From positions 1-64,000 of the forward strand of contig JAANMP010000023.1 in assembly GCA_011250595.1 (NCBI GenBank): 64,000 nucleotides of DNA, in the 5' to 3' direction. The notes under the pieces were generated by a model that did no database searches, had not been told where the DNA came from, and saw nothing but the letters and a program-made list of their open reading frames with translations. The DNA is from Bacillus sp. MM2020_1. GTDB lineage: Bacteria; Bacillota; Bacilli; Bacillales; Cytobacillaceae. This document shows, piece after piece, positions 39,993 through 48,579 of the stretch. Position 1 is the first letter of the stretch; every line of letters starts with the position of its first letter. Position numbers and translations under genes: made by a program.

Positions 39993-40018
39993 AAAAGCGA
40001 AGCCTAGGCTTCGCTTTT
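39993..40018. terminator. Bidirectional terminator
   Basis: A perfect 26-base palindrome centred on CCTAGG, arms AAAAGCGAAGCC / GGCTTCGCTTTT, between convergent clpE and the M3 peptidase gene. Confidence 0.92.
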
Positions 40019-40024
40019 TTAATT

Positions 40025-41719
40025 TTATAGATTTTTATCCTCTACAGAGTTTAACCAACCATCAATAACACCCACTACTGACTCTACACACCCCAGTTCA
40101 AATGGTGAGATTAAATTGGCTGCCTCAACAAGCTTTGTGAATGACATGCTGCCACCCAGCTTACAAAGCTTCACATAATCTTCCCAAGCTTCTTCTTGAT
40201 TCTCTCTTGAGCGCTTCCAAAATTGGAAAGCACAAATTTGGGCCAGCGTATAATCAATATAGTAAAACGGTGAATTATAGATATGACCTTGGCGCTGCCA
40301 GAAGCCGCCATTCTCTAAATATTCATTACCATCGTAATCTTTATGCGGCAAATATTTTTTCTCAATCTCACGCCATTGAAGCTTTCTCTCTTTTGGGGTA
40401 GCTTCTGGATTTTCATAGACCCAATGTTGGAATTCATCAACGGAAACCCCATATGGCAGAAATAATAGTGCATCACTTAAATGTGAAAACTTATATTTAT
40501 CAGTGTCCTCCTTAAAGAACAGGTCCATCCATGGCCATGTAAAAAATTCCATACTCATCGAATGAATCTCACATGCTTCATAAGTGGGCCACGCATATTC
40601 AGGAATCTCAAAATGACGGCTTGAATACACTTGGAAGGCATGACCTGCCTCATGTGTAAGGACATCAATATCCCCGGACGTTCCGTTGAAATTAGAAAAA
40701 ATGAAAGGAGCTTTGTAATTCTCTATAAAAGTACAGTAACCTCCACCGGCCTTACCCTTCTTGGCGACAAGATCCATCAAATGATTATCTTGCATATATC
40801 GAAAAAATGCCCCTGTTTCTTCTGAAAGATCTTCATACATTTTTTGTCCATTTTCAATAATCCATTCCGGATTACCCTTTGGTGTGGCATTTCCTGTTTG
40901 GAAATTAAAGCTTTCGTCATAATACTTTAATTTATCCAATCCGATTCTTTCTTGTTGACGACCTTTTAATTTTGTTGCAAACGGAACAATAAATTCCTTC
41001 ACTTGATTTCGGAAATTAGCGACCATTTCTGCATTATAATCTGTTCTCATCATCCGGTAATAACCAAGTTCAACAAAGTTTTTAAACCCAAGTGATTTGG
41101 CAATTTCTGTCCTTACTTTCACCAAGTCATCATAAATCCGATCAAACTCTACTTCATGTTCAACCATAAAACCAAATTTCGCTTCATTGGCTCGCTTTCT
41201 CATTTTTCTGTCAGTCGATTGGGCGAATGGTTCTAACTGTGCTAATGTTCTCTCTTCACCTTCAAATTCTATCTTTGCTGAAGCCATTAACTTGGTATAT
41301 TCCGTTGATAGACGATTTTCCTTTTGAAGTAAGGGCACAATTTCAGGTTTAAAGGTTTTAAGTTGTCCTTCAGCAAGGGCAAATAGCTGACTACCCCATT
41401 TTTCTTCTAATTCGGGTCTGAACTTTGAATTTACTAGTACTTGATAGTACTTTGTCACTAACCCTTCCACTTCAGGCTGGATTTCATCAATAAAATCTTG
41501 TTCATCTTTATAAAAATCATCATTTGTGTCAATAGAATGACGAATATAACAAAGATTGAACATCGTACCTAAGTCATTTCTTAACTTATTAATCTCATTC
41601 ATTACGGTGCTTTGCTCTTCTACTGACTTAGCCGTTTTTAGGCTTTCTAGTGACAAATAAAATTTTTCTGTTACTTCTTCTAAATTTGGACGTATGTATG
41701 TATAGTTCTCAAATCCCAT
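40025..41719 (-). CDS. M3-family oligoendopeptidase
   Basis: A 564-residue zinc metallopeptidase of the thimet oligopeptidase (M3) family, cytoplasmic, degrading short peptides. The zinc-binding HExxH is in DVLTHEAGHAFQVY near residue 355, with the downstream third ligand in EACEIHSMSMEFF. The length and the N-terminal helical part fit the M3 oligoendopeptidase group of Firmicutes. It is monocistronic, with terminators on either side. Confidence 0.93.
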   Translation of the reverse strand: MGFENYTYIRPNLEEVTEKFYLSLESLKTAKSVEEQSTVMNEINKLRNDLGTMFNLCYIRHSIDTNDDFYKDEQDFIDEIQPEVEGLVTKYYQVLVNSKFRPELEEKWGSQLFALAEGQLKTFKPEIVPLLQKENRLSTEYTKLMASAKIEFEGEERTLAQLEPFAQSTDRKMRKRANEAKFGFMVEHEVEFDRIYDDLVKVRTEIAKSLGFKNFVELGYYRMMRTDYNAEMVANFRNQVKEFIVPFATKLKGRQQERIGLDKLKYYDESFNFQTGNATPKGNPEWIIENGQKMYEDLSEETGAFFRYMQDNHLMDLVAKKGKAGGGYCTFIENYKAPFIFSNFNGTSGDIDVLTHEAGHAFQVYSSRHFEIPEYAWPTYEACEIHSMSMEFFTWPWMDLFFKEDTDKYKFSHLSDALLFLPYGVSVDEFQHWVYENPEATPKERKLQWREIEKKYLPHKDYDGNEYLENGGFWQRQGHIYNSPFYYIDYTLAQICAFQFWKRSRENQEEAWEDYVKLCKLGGSMSFTKLVEAANLISPFELGCVESVVGVIDGWLNSVEDKNL

Positions 41720-41802
41720 TGAGACGTCCCCCTTTTAAATTTTTCTAATATTCCAATCTATTCTATTATATACTATCCCCTAACATACCTAACAATAAAA
41801 AA

Positions 41803-41824
41803 AATACGACCTAATGGCCGTATT
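41803..41824 (-). terminator. Terminator of the MarR gene
   Basis: AATACGACC / GGCCGTATT stem with a long U-run on the minus exit; overlaps the stop codon. Confidence 0.85.
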
Positions 41825-42263
41825 AGAACTTACCTGCAGGCAAACCTAATTTTTTCAACAAGTCTATTGCTTCCAGTTTTTCAGTTTCAGTCAGTGTTGA
41901 CATGAGTTTATCGATTTGCTCGGCATGTTCAGGAAAAATATTCTGAATAAACTTTTTCCCGTCTTCCGTTATTTGTGCAAACGTAACCCTGCGGTCTTTC
42001 GGACAGGCAATCCTTTTTAACATCCCTTTTTGTTCAAGCTTGTCAACCACGTATGTTATACTGCCACTTGCAAGTAAAATTTTCCCGCCAATTTGCTGCA
42101 TTGGCTGGTCACCTTTATGATAGAGGAGCTCCAGAACTGCAAATTCAGTTGGATTTAAACCACTTGACTGGATTACTTTATTTACATGTTCGTTTATTGC
42201 TTTATACGCTCTTGAAAGGACAATAAAAAGCTTTAATGAATTAGCTGTTGAATTATTTTCCAT
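41823..42263 (-). CDS. mhqR: MarR-family regulator, MhqR-like
   Basis: A 146-residue winged-helix repressor. LFIVLSRA, LNPTEFAVLELLYHKG, SGSITYVVDKLE and CPKDRRV closely resemble B. subtilis MhqR, which represses quinone and azo-compound detoxification genes. A cysteine stands in ACPKDRR. The upstream palindrome resembles the MhqR operator, suggesting self-regulation. The divergent MFS gene may belong to its regulon, though I see no second operator before it. Confidence 0.85.
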   Translation of the reverse strand: MENNSTANSLKLFIVLSRAYKAINEHVNKVIQSSGLNPTEFAVLELLYHKGDQPMQQIGGKILLASGSITYVVDKLEQKGMLKRIACPKDRRVTFAQITEDGKKFIQNIFPEHAEQIDKLMSTLTETEKLEAIDLLKKLGLPAGKF

Positions 42264-42325
42264 AAAAAACTCATCCTTTTAGGTTTAATTAATGATATTT
42301 ACTAAGAATGCTATAATAAAAAAAT

Positions 42326-42341
42326 ATCTTGATTTCAAGAT
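42326..42341 (-). promoter_or_regulatory. MhqR-like operator and promoter
   Basis: Perfect palindrome ATCTTGA-TT-TCAAGAT. On the minus strand it contains a -35 TTGAAA, followed after 17 bases by TATAGC. A repressor here would block the -35. The form resembles ATCTCGAATTCGAGAT-type MhqR sites. Confidence 0.75.
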
Positions 42342-42526
42342 TATTATAAAAAATAATTGATGATTTGTCAAATCCACCTGAAAAATCATGAATATTTCGT
42401 AAACATAGGAATCAAAGCATACTAGAAATTTTCAGAAAATAAATAATAAATCTTTCTTATTTTTATCGTTCGGTAGTAAGATATGGATAGAAAATAATTT
42501 AGTCATACGAAAAAGAAGGGATAATT

Positions 42527-43768
42527 ATGAGTTCACAAGCTGTTTTACCTGCTAAAGCACCAAAAACTTCTGAATCAACCATGTTTAAAATTCTCTTTAT
42601 AATCGGATTGTGCCATTTATTGAATGATGCAATTCAAGCTGTAGTACCAGCTATGTTCCCTATTTTAGAATCTTCAATGGGCTTAAGTTTCACACAGCTT
42701 GGAATTATTGCTTTCTCATTAAATATGGTCTCATCAGTCATGCAGCCCGTAGTCGGATATATAACTGATAAAAAACCAATGCCTTATGCCCTGCCGATAG
42801 GACTGACCTTCACGTTAATCGGTATTCTTGGATTAGGGTTTGCCTCAAGCTTTGGATTAATTGTCTTATCAGTCCTTTTCATCGGTCTTGGTTCAGCAGT
42901 ATTTCATCCTGAAGGTTCGCGGGTTGCCTATATGGCTGCAGGCAACCGGAGGGGACTTGCACAGTCGATCTATCAGGTAGGGGGTAACACCGGTCAAGCA
43001 TTAGCTCCAGTGATTACCGCCTTAATATTGGTTCCATTGGGGCAGATTGGTGCATCCTGGTTCACAATTGTTGCAGCACTGGCAGTCATTTTACTAATTT
43101 ATATTGCAAATTGGTATAATAATAGGTTGATAGCTTCTCCAAAAATACGCAAGAAAAAGGGGGTCAGCTTAGCTACTAAAGTAACGATATCTAAAGAAGT
43201 AAAAAATACCTTGGGGTTAATATTATTATTAATTTTCGCAAGGACATGGTATTCATCCGGGATTACCAATTTTTATACCTTTTATGCGATAAAGGAATAT
43301 GCCCTTACGATTAAACAGTCACAATTATTCCTGTTTGCTTTTTTACTTTCCGGGGCTGTCGGTACATTTTTTGGAGGTCCACTTTCTGATCGTTTTGGAA
43401 AGAAAACAATCATTTCCTTTTCGATGTTAGCAACCATTCCATTTTCAATTTTTATTCCACATGTAACACCAACGCTGGCGTTTATTTTCCTCATATTGAC
43501 TGGGTTTATTTTAATGACTAGTTTTTCTGTAACGGTAGTATATGCACAGGAATTAGTCCCTGGGAAGATTGGAACGATGTCTGGTTTAACTGTAGGACTA
43601 GCGTTTGGAATGGGGGCCATAGGTTCTGTAGGACTTGGATATATTGCAGACTGGATTGGATTACCGTCGATGATTAGATGGCTTGGAGTTCTTCCCTTGT
43701 TAGGCCTAATCGCATTTCTTCTTCCAACAGACCAAAAGGTCAGAGAGTGGAATCAACAATCAAAATAA
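42527..43768 (+). CDS. MFS transporter, fosmidomycin-resistance (Fsr) type
   Basis: A 413-residue, 12-span major facilitator. The sequence GLCHLLNDAIQAVVPAMFPILE near the start, FHPEGSRVAYMAAGNRRG and QVGGNTGQALAP are characteristic of the Fsr subgroup. Real substrates of most members are unknown. AGAAGGG precedes ATG 42527. It is divergent from the MhqR-like gene with a 263-base gap. Two hairpins follow it. Confidence 0.88.
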   Translation: MSSQAVLPAKAPKTSESTMFKILFIIGLCHLLNDAIQAVVPAMFPILESSMGLSFTQLGIIAFSLNMVSSVMQPVVGYITDKKPMPYALPIGLTFTLIGILGLGFASSFGLIVLSVLFIGLGSAVFHPEGSRVAYMAAGNRRGLAQSIYQVGGNTGQALAPVITALILVPLGQIGASWFTIVAALAVILLIYIANWYNNRLIASPKIRKKKGVSLATKVTISKEVKNTLGLILLLIFARTWYSSGITNFYTFYAIKEYALTIKQSQLFLFAFLLSGAVGTFFGGPLSDRFGKKTIISFSMLATIPFSIFIPHVTPTLAFIFLILTGFILMTSFSVTVVYAQELVPGKIGTMSGLTVGLAFGMGAIGSVGLGYIADWIGLPSMIRWLGVLPLLGLIAFLLPTDQKVREWNQQSK

Positions 43769-43789
43769 AGGATGGGTATGCCCATCCTC

Positions 43790-43816
43790 AGGCTGTCGAA
43801 AAACTTTCGATAGCCT
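43790..43816 (+). terminator. Terminator of the MFS gene
   Basis: AGGCTGTCGAAA / TTTCGATAGCCT stem followed by a T-run. A second hairpin, AGGATGGG / CCCATCCT, lies directly before it (43769-43788). Confidence 0.85.
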
Positions 43817-43895
43817 TTTTATTAATCCACTTTCTTTAACAATTCACTGCGTTAATTTGTTATATCATCTTGTGAACATTGGTTTTCCGACATGT

Positions 43896-44028
43896 CTGTT
43901 GATTGGCGCTCCAGGCACTTCGCTTTCCGCGGGCGTGCCGGGAAGCCTCCTCGTCGCTTCGCTCCTGCGGGGTCTCCCCTGTCCCGTACTCCCGCAGGAG
44001 TCTTCGTGCCTTCCGCACCAATCAACAG
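43896..44028 (-). repeat. Interspersed repeat, family B, copy 1
   Basis: 133 bases bounded by CTGTTGATTGG and CCAATCAACAG inverted ends. Its reverse complement aligns with copy 2 through shared blocks such as ACTCCTGCGGG, GAGACCCCGCAG, CGAGGAGGCT and CCCGCGGAAAGCGA. GC-rich within an AT-rich region. Such elements recur in Bacillus genomes; no coding capacity is credible. Confidence 0.85.
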
Positions 44029-44303
44029 GGTGTAATATTCATTTAAGACCCTCAACTCATAAAAAAAATTAAGAATAAGCGTTGAAGTCAATGTTTAAGT
44101 CAAAAGTGTCGAGGTCAATAAGAATGGTTTATAAAGCCCGGTTCCGTTAAAAAATCACTGACGATAAAGCCTGTTCTCGTAAAAAATCACTGACAAGGTA
44201 GATAAGAAGGGGTTATTCTGCGACTTGCCAAAATAATAAAGATTGCAGAACACATATCAAAGCTAGAAAAAGTATGCTGCAATGCTTTAGGTTGTTTACC
44301 TCC
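44029..44303. other. Non-coding stretch between two family B repeats
   Basis: No gene, promoter or terminator is recognised. It contains one tandem duplication of about 33 bases (see the separate entry). The sequence reads like decayed intergenic DNA. Confidence 0.5.
44131..44195. repeat. Two-copy tandem repeat of about 33 bases
   Basis: Copy 1 (44131-44163) and copy 2 (44164-44195) both begin ATAAAGCC and share TAAAAAATCACTGAC; they differ in the middle (CGGTTCCGT versus TGTTCTCGT). Confidence 0.75.
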
Positions 44304-44435
44304 CTGTTGATTGGAGCGGAGGGCACTCGACTCCTGCGGGATAGAGAGGTCACTGGAGACCCCGCAGTCGCAAAGCGCCGAGGAGGCTCCAGGACCTCCC
44401 CGCGGAAAGCGAGTGCCCGGAGCGGAAATCAACAG
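44304..44435 (+). repeat. Interspersed repeat, family B, copy 2
   Basis: 132 bases beginning CTGTTGATTGGAGCGG and ending GGAGCGGAAATCAACAG, in the opposite orientation to copy 1. It lies 3' of the hemerythrin gene and 275 bases from copy 1. Confidence 0.85.
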
Positions 44436-44532
44436 GCCAATTAGCAGGTACCATCAATTAATAAAAATCGGAAGTTTAGATTCAGACAAAATAAAAAACT
44501 GCCGAGAAAATTACCCTTTCTCGACAATCTTT

Positions 44533-44561
44533 AAAAAGGATGGGAAGAACCCATCCTTTTT
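44533..44561 (-). terminator. Terminator of the hemerythrin gene
   Basis: Perfect AAAAAGGATGGG / CCCATCCTTTTT stem overlapping the stop codon. A second hairpin (around 44497-44527, TGCCGAGAAA / TTTCTCGACA) follows. Confidence 0.88.
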
Positions 44562-45081
44562 AAATTTCCTGTATTTTTTGATATAATTCCTCTTTTTCCT
44601 CATCTGTAAGCATTCTTTCTGCCATTGGGAACAAGACGTTTTCCTCTTTAGAAAAATGCTCAGTTAAGATAAAGTAAGCATTTTGAATGAGTTCTGCCGT
44701 TTCTTTCTTTTCTTCTGTGGACGCAAGACCACCCTCTGCCTTGGCAAGAAATGCTCCAATATTGGCTTTTGCCTGATCATGTTCATATTCCATAACAGCT
44801 ATTGGTCCGGAAGTAGTCCCGATATACACGCCCATCATTGGAAAAAGAACGCCTTCTTCTCTTTCTGAATGTGGATCTAAGGCAGCCTTAAATTCTTTTA
44901 CTTTTATTATTAATGCATCAAGGTTTGTTTCTACATCTATTTCTTGATCAATTTTTTGTGTTAAGTCATACAATCCCTCTAATTGTTCTAATAACGGAGG
45001 ATGTTCACTTTTTAATTGCTTAAGTCCCTTACTTAATTCAGCTTGGGGCATACCACCAAGAGCACTCATACAGCCACTCAT
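44560..45081 (-). CDS. Hemerythrin-domain protein
   Basis: A 173-residue four-helix hemerythrin-like protein with a likely di-iron site. Ligand-like residues are SEHPP near 28, HSEREEGVLFP, EYEHDQAKAN and TEHFSKEENVLFP, the usual spacing of histidines and glutamates. Members bind oxygen or nitric oxide or repair iron-sulfur clusters; which applies here is not clear. ATG 45081 follows GAGGTGATTGTTG. The promoter has an FNR-type box at the activating position, suggesting induction when oxygen is low. Confidence 0.88.
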   Translation of the reverse strand: MSGCMSALGGMPQAELSKGLKQLKSEHPPLLEQLEGLYDLTQKIDQEIDVETNLDALIIKVKEFKAALDPHSEREEGVLFPMMGVYIGTTSGPIAVMEYEHDQAKANIGAFLAKAEGGLASTEEKKETAELIQNAYFILTEHFSKEENVLFPMAERMLTDEEKEELYQKIQEI

Positions 45082-45114
45082 CAACAATCACCTCTATCTC
45101 ATTCTATTGCTTCA

Positions 45115-45157
45115 AGTATAAAATCACCCTTTAGTTAATGTAGTGACTTAGGTCACA
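45115..45157 (-). promoter_or_regulatory. FNR-type promoter of the hemerythrin gene
   Basis: Box TGTGA-N6-TCACT (minus strand; 45142-45157), nine of ten bases matching TGTGAN6TCACA. A -10 TATACT lies at 45115-45120. The box centre is 34.5 bases from the outer edge of the -10, so about 41.5 before the expected start, the class II activator position. Confidence 0.75.
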
Positions 45158-45201
45158 ATTATGTAAAATTATAAAACAGATGAAGAAGTTTTGTCAGTTT
45201 C

Positions 45202-45216
45202 ATGAAAACGCTATAA
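45202..45216. promoter_or_regulatory. Weak cre-like site
   Basis: ATGAAAACGCTATAA matches the cre consensus at all positions but the conserved C near the end. It overlaps a TATAAT (45212-45217) and lies about 90 bases before the 115-residue gene. It may be chance. Confidence 0.3.
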
Positions 45217-45304
45217 TTTTTTTTAAAATTTTAACATTTATCACACAAAAAAAGTTTAAATGTTTCATATAATAGAGATAGAACATATTAGGGAGGGAAA
45301 ATAT

Positions 45305-45652
45305 ATGAAAACCCCAAATTATCACGACTTTTATCAAAAGGCATTAATACCGATTGGTGTAAATGACCTTGTTTCCTTACAGGAATCCGAAGCATTCTAC
45401 CCAAATTCTCCTTCGACACATTGGCTTATTGCCGTAGAAGGGGTTCAACTCCCGCAACAAAAAATATATTATCATTGGAAAGTAAGTATCTATGCTGCTG
45501 ATTATGAAGGAGATTTCAATTGGAAAAAACCATATTATTGTTCACCAAATATGGAGTTAATCGATCATGCAAACTCATTTGCAGCTTTACTAGTTAACGC
45601 CAGTAAAAACGATAATCTTTCTTCTGTTGCCCTATTAGAGAAAATAAGCTAA
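45305..45652 (+). CDS. Hypothetical protein, 115 residues
   Basis: A soluble protein starting MKTPNYHDFYQKA, rich in aromatic residues, with no signal, membrane span or recognisable motif. ATG 45305 is chosen because GGGAGGG stands 7 bases upstream; an in-frame ATG at 45260 has no such site. It is divergent from the hemerythrin gene. I do not recognise a family. Confidence 0.7.
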   Translation: MKTPNYHDFYQKALIPIGVNDLVSLQESEAFYPNSPSTHWLIAVEGVQLPQQKIYYHWKVSIYAADYEGDFNWKKPYYCSPNMELIDHANSFAALLVNASKNDNLSSVALLEKIS

Positions 45653-45746
45653 CCTCCTAAAAATATACCTTCTGCTTCACCTTCTTTTTACCCTCACTTG
45701 TGAAATAACCCACATATAGTATTAATTAAGTAATTCTACATAAATT

Positions 45747-45782
45747 AAGGAGCTGTTTGCACAAATCGCAAACAGCTCCTTT
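45747..45782 (+). terminator. Terminator of the 115-residue gene
   Basis: Perfect arms AAGGAGCTGTTTGC / GCAAACAGCTCCTT with T-rich exit, about 95 bases after the stop. Confidence 0.88.
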
Positions 45783-45821
45783 TCTTCTAGATAAGTATAA
45801 GTTTTGAATTTAGATAACTAT

Positions 45822-45938
45822 CTAGCTACAGCGCCTAGGGGCTCGGGGTATAAGCCAATCCGTCCTGAAGGTTAAAAAACAACCTTCACGCCGGCTCGAC
45901 TTATGCCTGTCGCCCCTGAGCAAGGCGCTTTCGCTTTT
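45822..45938. repeat. Interspersed hairpin repeat, family A, copy 2
   Basis: 117 bases, same ends and same internal arms as copy 1 (GAAGGTT / AACCTTC in the centre), with a few substitutions and one missing base. It ends 1 base before the fixX stop codon, exactly as copy 1 does for ktrC. Confidence 0.88.
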
Positions 45939-45939
45939 C

Positions 45940-46224
45940 TTATGCTAAACGGAAAACAATTCCGTGTCCGCCTTTTGGATATTCCCATTTTATGTTCTGG
46001 TACGGACAGCCAATCCGGCAACTTCCGCATTCATGGCAGCCTTCGTAGCCTACCTGCATCCGTGTTCCTTCCCACTTATAAACCTCTGCAGGGCAAAATA
46101 CTGTACAAATTTTATCGGGACATTTTGTCATGCAAACATCATGATCCAGTACGGTCAAATGAGATTTTGTATCACACTTAAAACGGAGAAGATACTGTTT
46201 TTCCTCGATATTTTTCGTTGACAT
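45940..46224 (-). CDS. fixX: Ferredoxin-like protein FixX
   Basis: A 94-residue ferredoxin-like subunit of the FixABCX complex. Cysteines occur as CMTKCPDKICTVFCP and CHECGSCRIGCP, the pattern of the ETF-QO/FixX ferredoxin domain; one 4Fe-4S cluster is clear and a second is possible. It carries electrons towards the quinone side. The ATG overlaps the fixC stop by one base (TAATG). It is last in fixABCX, and the repeat after its stop may serve as terminator. Confidence 0.92.
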   Translation of the reverse strand: MSTKNIEEKQYLLRFKCDTKSHLTVLDHDVCMTKCPDKICTVFCPAEVYKWEGTRMQVGYEGCHECGSCRIGCPYQNIKWEYPKGGHGIVFRLA

Positions 46225-47519
46225 TATTTCACCGCCTTCCAAGCTCGATAGATATCTTGCAACACTCGAATGGTTCCTCGTTCAGAAGTCACACTTTTCA
46301 TGATTTGTTTTTGTTTTTCACGTTTTGGTGTTCCATCAACAGTAAAGAATTTGCTCATCGCTTTATTCATCATTGGAACATATTCATTAAAGTATTGTGG
46401 ATATTTCTCAAACGTATGGGCAGCATCTTTATATTTCTCTAAATCCTTCATTATGAAACTACTATTAAGCGCTTCACGGTAACTATTTAAGCTGGATTCA
46501 CTAAAGTCCCCACTTTTATGCGCCTTGACTACAGCTTCAGCAGCCATCTTACCAGACGACATCGCCATGTTCGAACCTTCACGATGAATGGCATTAACAA
46601 GCTGGGCAGCATCACCGACGACAATCACTCCATTGCCAGCTACTTTAGGTACTGAACGGTAGCCGCCTTCAGGAATAAGATGGGCAAGATACTCCGCAGA
46701 TTCCCCACCAGCAAGCATTGGCTTGACCATTGGGTGAGTTTTCAAGTAGTCTAACAGCTCATATGGCTTTATTTTTGCTTTGATCATGCTTGATAGCGTT
46801 GTACCAACTCCGATATTCAAGCTTTCTTTATTCGTGTAAACAAAAGCAGTTCCAAGATTACCTTTTGTAGAATCACCAAAGATTTCAATTGTACAACCCT
46901 GGTTATCTTCCAAATTAAAACGGTCATTTATTTTTTCTTTTGGTAAATTAATAACTTCCATTACTGTCAAAGCTACTTCATCTGGCCGAAATTCTTTATG
47001 AAAGCCTAACTGCTTAGAAAGGAGTGAATTAACACCGTCAGCAAGGACCACAACATCAGCATATACCTCTCCATTTGGACGGTCAGTACGTATCCCGACA
47101 ACCTTGCCATTTTCAACGATACATTCCGTTACTACCGTTTCATTGATAAGAAGTGCCCCAGCTTCAACTGCTTTTTTAGCAAACCATTGGTCAAACTGAG
47201 CCCGAAGGACTGTAAAGTTATTATATGGTTCCATTCCCCATTCAAGACCCTTATAACCGAATTGAACGACAGATTCTTTATCCATCATCCAAAAGCGCTG
47301 TTCAATGACAGGTCTTTCAAGTGGAGCTTCCTTCCAAAACTCAGGAACTAATTCTTCCATTTGCTTACGGTACAATACCCCGCCCATTACGTTTTTCGCT
47401 CCCGGGTATTCTCCTCGTTCAATTAGCAAGACGTTTAGTCCATTTTTTGCACAAGTTAGAGCACATGCACTTCCTGCTGGACCTGCCCCCACGACAATCA
47501 CATCAAATTTTTCAGACAT
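46224..47519 (-). CDS. fixC: FixC, ETF-quinone oxidoreductase-like flavoprotein
   Basis: A 431-residue FAD protein related to ETF:ubiquinone oxidoreductase. The FAD motif is VVGAGPAGSACALTCAKNG near residues 9-27, followed by ERGEYPGAKNVMGG and the late VVGDAAQLVNAIHREGSNMA. With FixX it delivers electrons from the FixAB flavoprotein to menaquinone. Its start overlaps the end of fixB by 8 bases, indicating tight coupling. Confidence 0.94.
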   Translation of the reverse strand: MSEKFDVIVVGAGPAGSACALTCAKNGLNVLLIERGEYPGAKNVMGGVLYRKQMEELVPEFWKEAPLERPVIEQRFWMMDKESVVQFGYKGLEWGMEPYNNFTVLRAQFDQWFAKKAVEAGALLINETVVTECIVENGKVVGIRTDRPNGEVYADVVVLADGVNSLLSKQLGFHKEFRPDEVALTVMEVINLPKEKINDRFNLEDNQGCTIEIFGDSTKGNLGTAFVYTNKESLNIGVGTTLSSMIKAKIKPYELLDYLKTHPMVKPMLAGGESAEYLAHLIPEGGYRSVPKVAGNGVIVVGDAAQLVNAIHREGSNMAMSSGKMAAEAVVKAHKSGDFSESSLNSYREALNSSFIMKDLEKYKDAAHTFEKYPQYFNEYVPMMNKAMSKFFTVDGTPKREKQKQIMKSVTSERGTIRVLQDIYRAWKAVK

Positions 47520-48543
47520 AACTTATTTCACCGCCTTTTTCAGTTCTAAGCTGCTTAAATTGTTCGATTAATTTTGGTAAGATTTCCATTGCATCTCCAA
47601 CAATTCCATAAGTAGCAACATCAAAAATTGGTGCATTTGGATCTTTATTAATTGCAATAATAAAATCCGAATTTTTCATGCCTACAACGTGTTGAATAGC
47701 TCCGGATAGGGCAACTGCAAAGTAAATTTTGGGTGTAACTGTTTCACCTGTTTGACCAATTTGCAGATGGTGTGGCAGCCAGCCTGCTTCAACCACGTCA
47801 CGCGTACCACCTACCGTTGCTCCAATGGTTTCCGCAAATTCATAAAGAAGCTGGAAGTTTTGCAAATCCCCCATCCCTTTTCCTCCACATACGATTACAT
47901 GTGCATCGGCCAAATTAGCTTTTTTTGTTACATCATTCACAATTTGGAGCACTTTTGTGCGCATATCTTCTTCTTGCAATGATATATTCTCTTCGATGAT
48001 CTTACCTGTTCTTCCAGACACAGGTTCTAATGCCTTCATAACCTTTGGCCTAACGGTAGCCATTTGCGGTCGATGTTTTTTACAAAGGATTGTTGCCATA
48101 ATATTTCCGCCAAAAGCTGGTCTGCTTGCTTCTAGCAATCTATTATCAATATCCACATCAAGCATTGTAGTATCTGCAGTTAGACCTGTATTTAAATCCG
48201 TTGCTACAGCGCTGGCTAAATCTTTACCGTTTGGTGTTGCACCGTAAAGGATAATCTCAGGTTTATATTTTTCAGCGAGCAGCATTACGCCCCTCATATA
48301 GGATTCAGTCCGGTAATTTTTTAATACAGGATGGTCGACCATATATACGATATCTGCACCATAAGAAATAATTTTGTTAGCTAATGGTTTGATTTCGTTT
48401 CCTAGTAAAAAGCCAGCTAAAGGAACTTGTAATTTATCCGCTAACTTCCTTCCAGCACCAAGTAATTCTAGAGAAACACCTTCGATTTTACCATCGTTTT
48501 GTTCGATGAATACCCAGACTCCTCGATAATCGTCTAGATTCAT
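47512..48543 (-). CDS. fixB: FixB, electron transfer flavoprotein alpha subunit
   Basis: A 343-residue ETF-alpha. The C-terminal FAD domain is typical: GGTRDVVEAGWLPHHLQIGQ, TVTPKIYFAVALSGAIQH and INKDPNAPIFDVATYGIVGD. The N-terminal domain begins DYRGVWVFIEQNDGK. Its association with fixC and fixX marks it as the Fix type rather than the fatty-acid oxidation EtfA. It follows fixA by 36 bases. Confidence 0.94.
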   Translation of the reverse strand: MNLDDYRGVWVFIEQNDGKIEGVSLELLGAGRKLADKLQVPLAGFLLGNEIKPLANKIISYGADIVYMVDHPVLKNYRTESYMRGVMLLAEKYKPEIILYGATPNGKDLASAVATDLNTGLTADTTMLDVDIDNRLLEASRPAFGGNIMATILCKKHRPQMATVRPKVMKALEPVSGRTGKIIEENISLQEEDMRTKVLQIVNDVTKKANLADAHVIVCGGKGMGDLQNFQLLYEFAETIGATVGGTRDVVEAGWLPHHLQIGQTGETVTPKIYFAVALSGAIQHVVGMKNSDFIIAINKDPNAPIFDVATYGIVGDAMEILPKLIEQFKQLRTEKGGEISYV

Positions 48544-48579
48544 GTAAAATTCCCCCCCATGACAAAAGATTAATCCTTA

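Noticed and set aside
43852..44432. Several short open frames on both strands in the repeat island
   Set aside because: They are translations of GC-rich inverted repeats, without ribosome sites or protein-like composition.
45202..45216. cre-like site between hemerythrin and the 115-residue gene as a firm regulatory site
   Set aside because: It misses a conserved C and the overlapping promoter has a poor 15-base spacer; kept only as a low-confidence feature.
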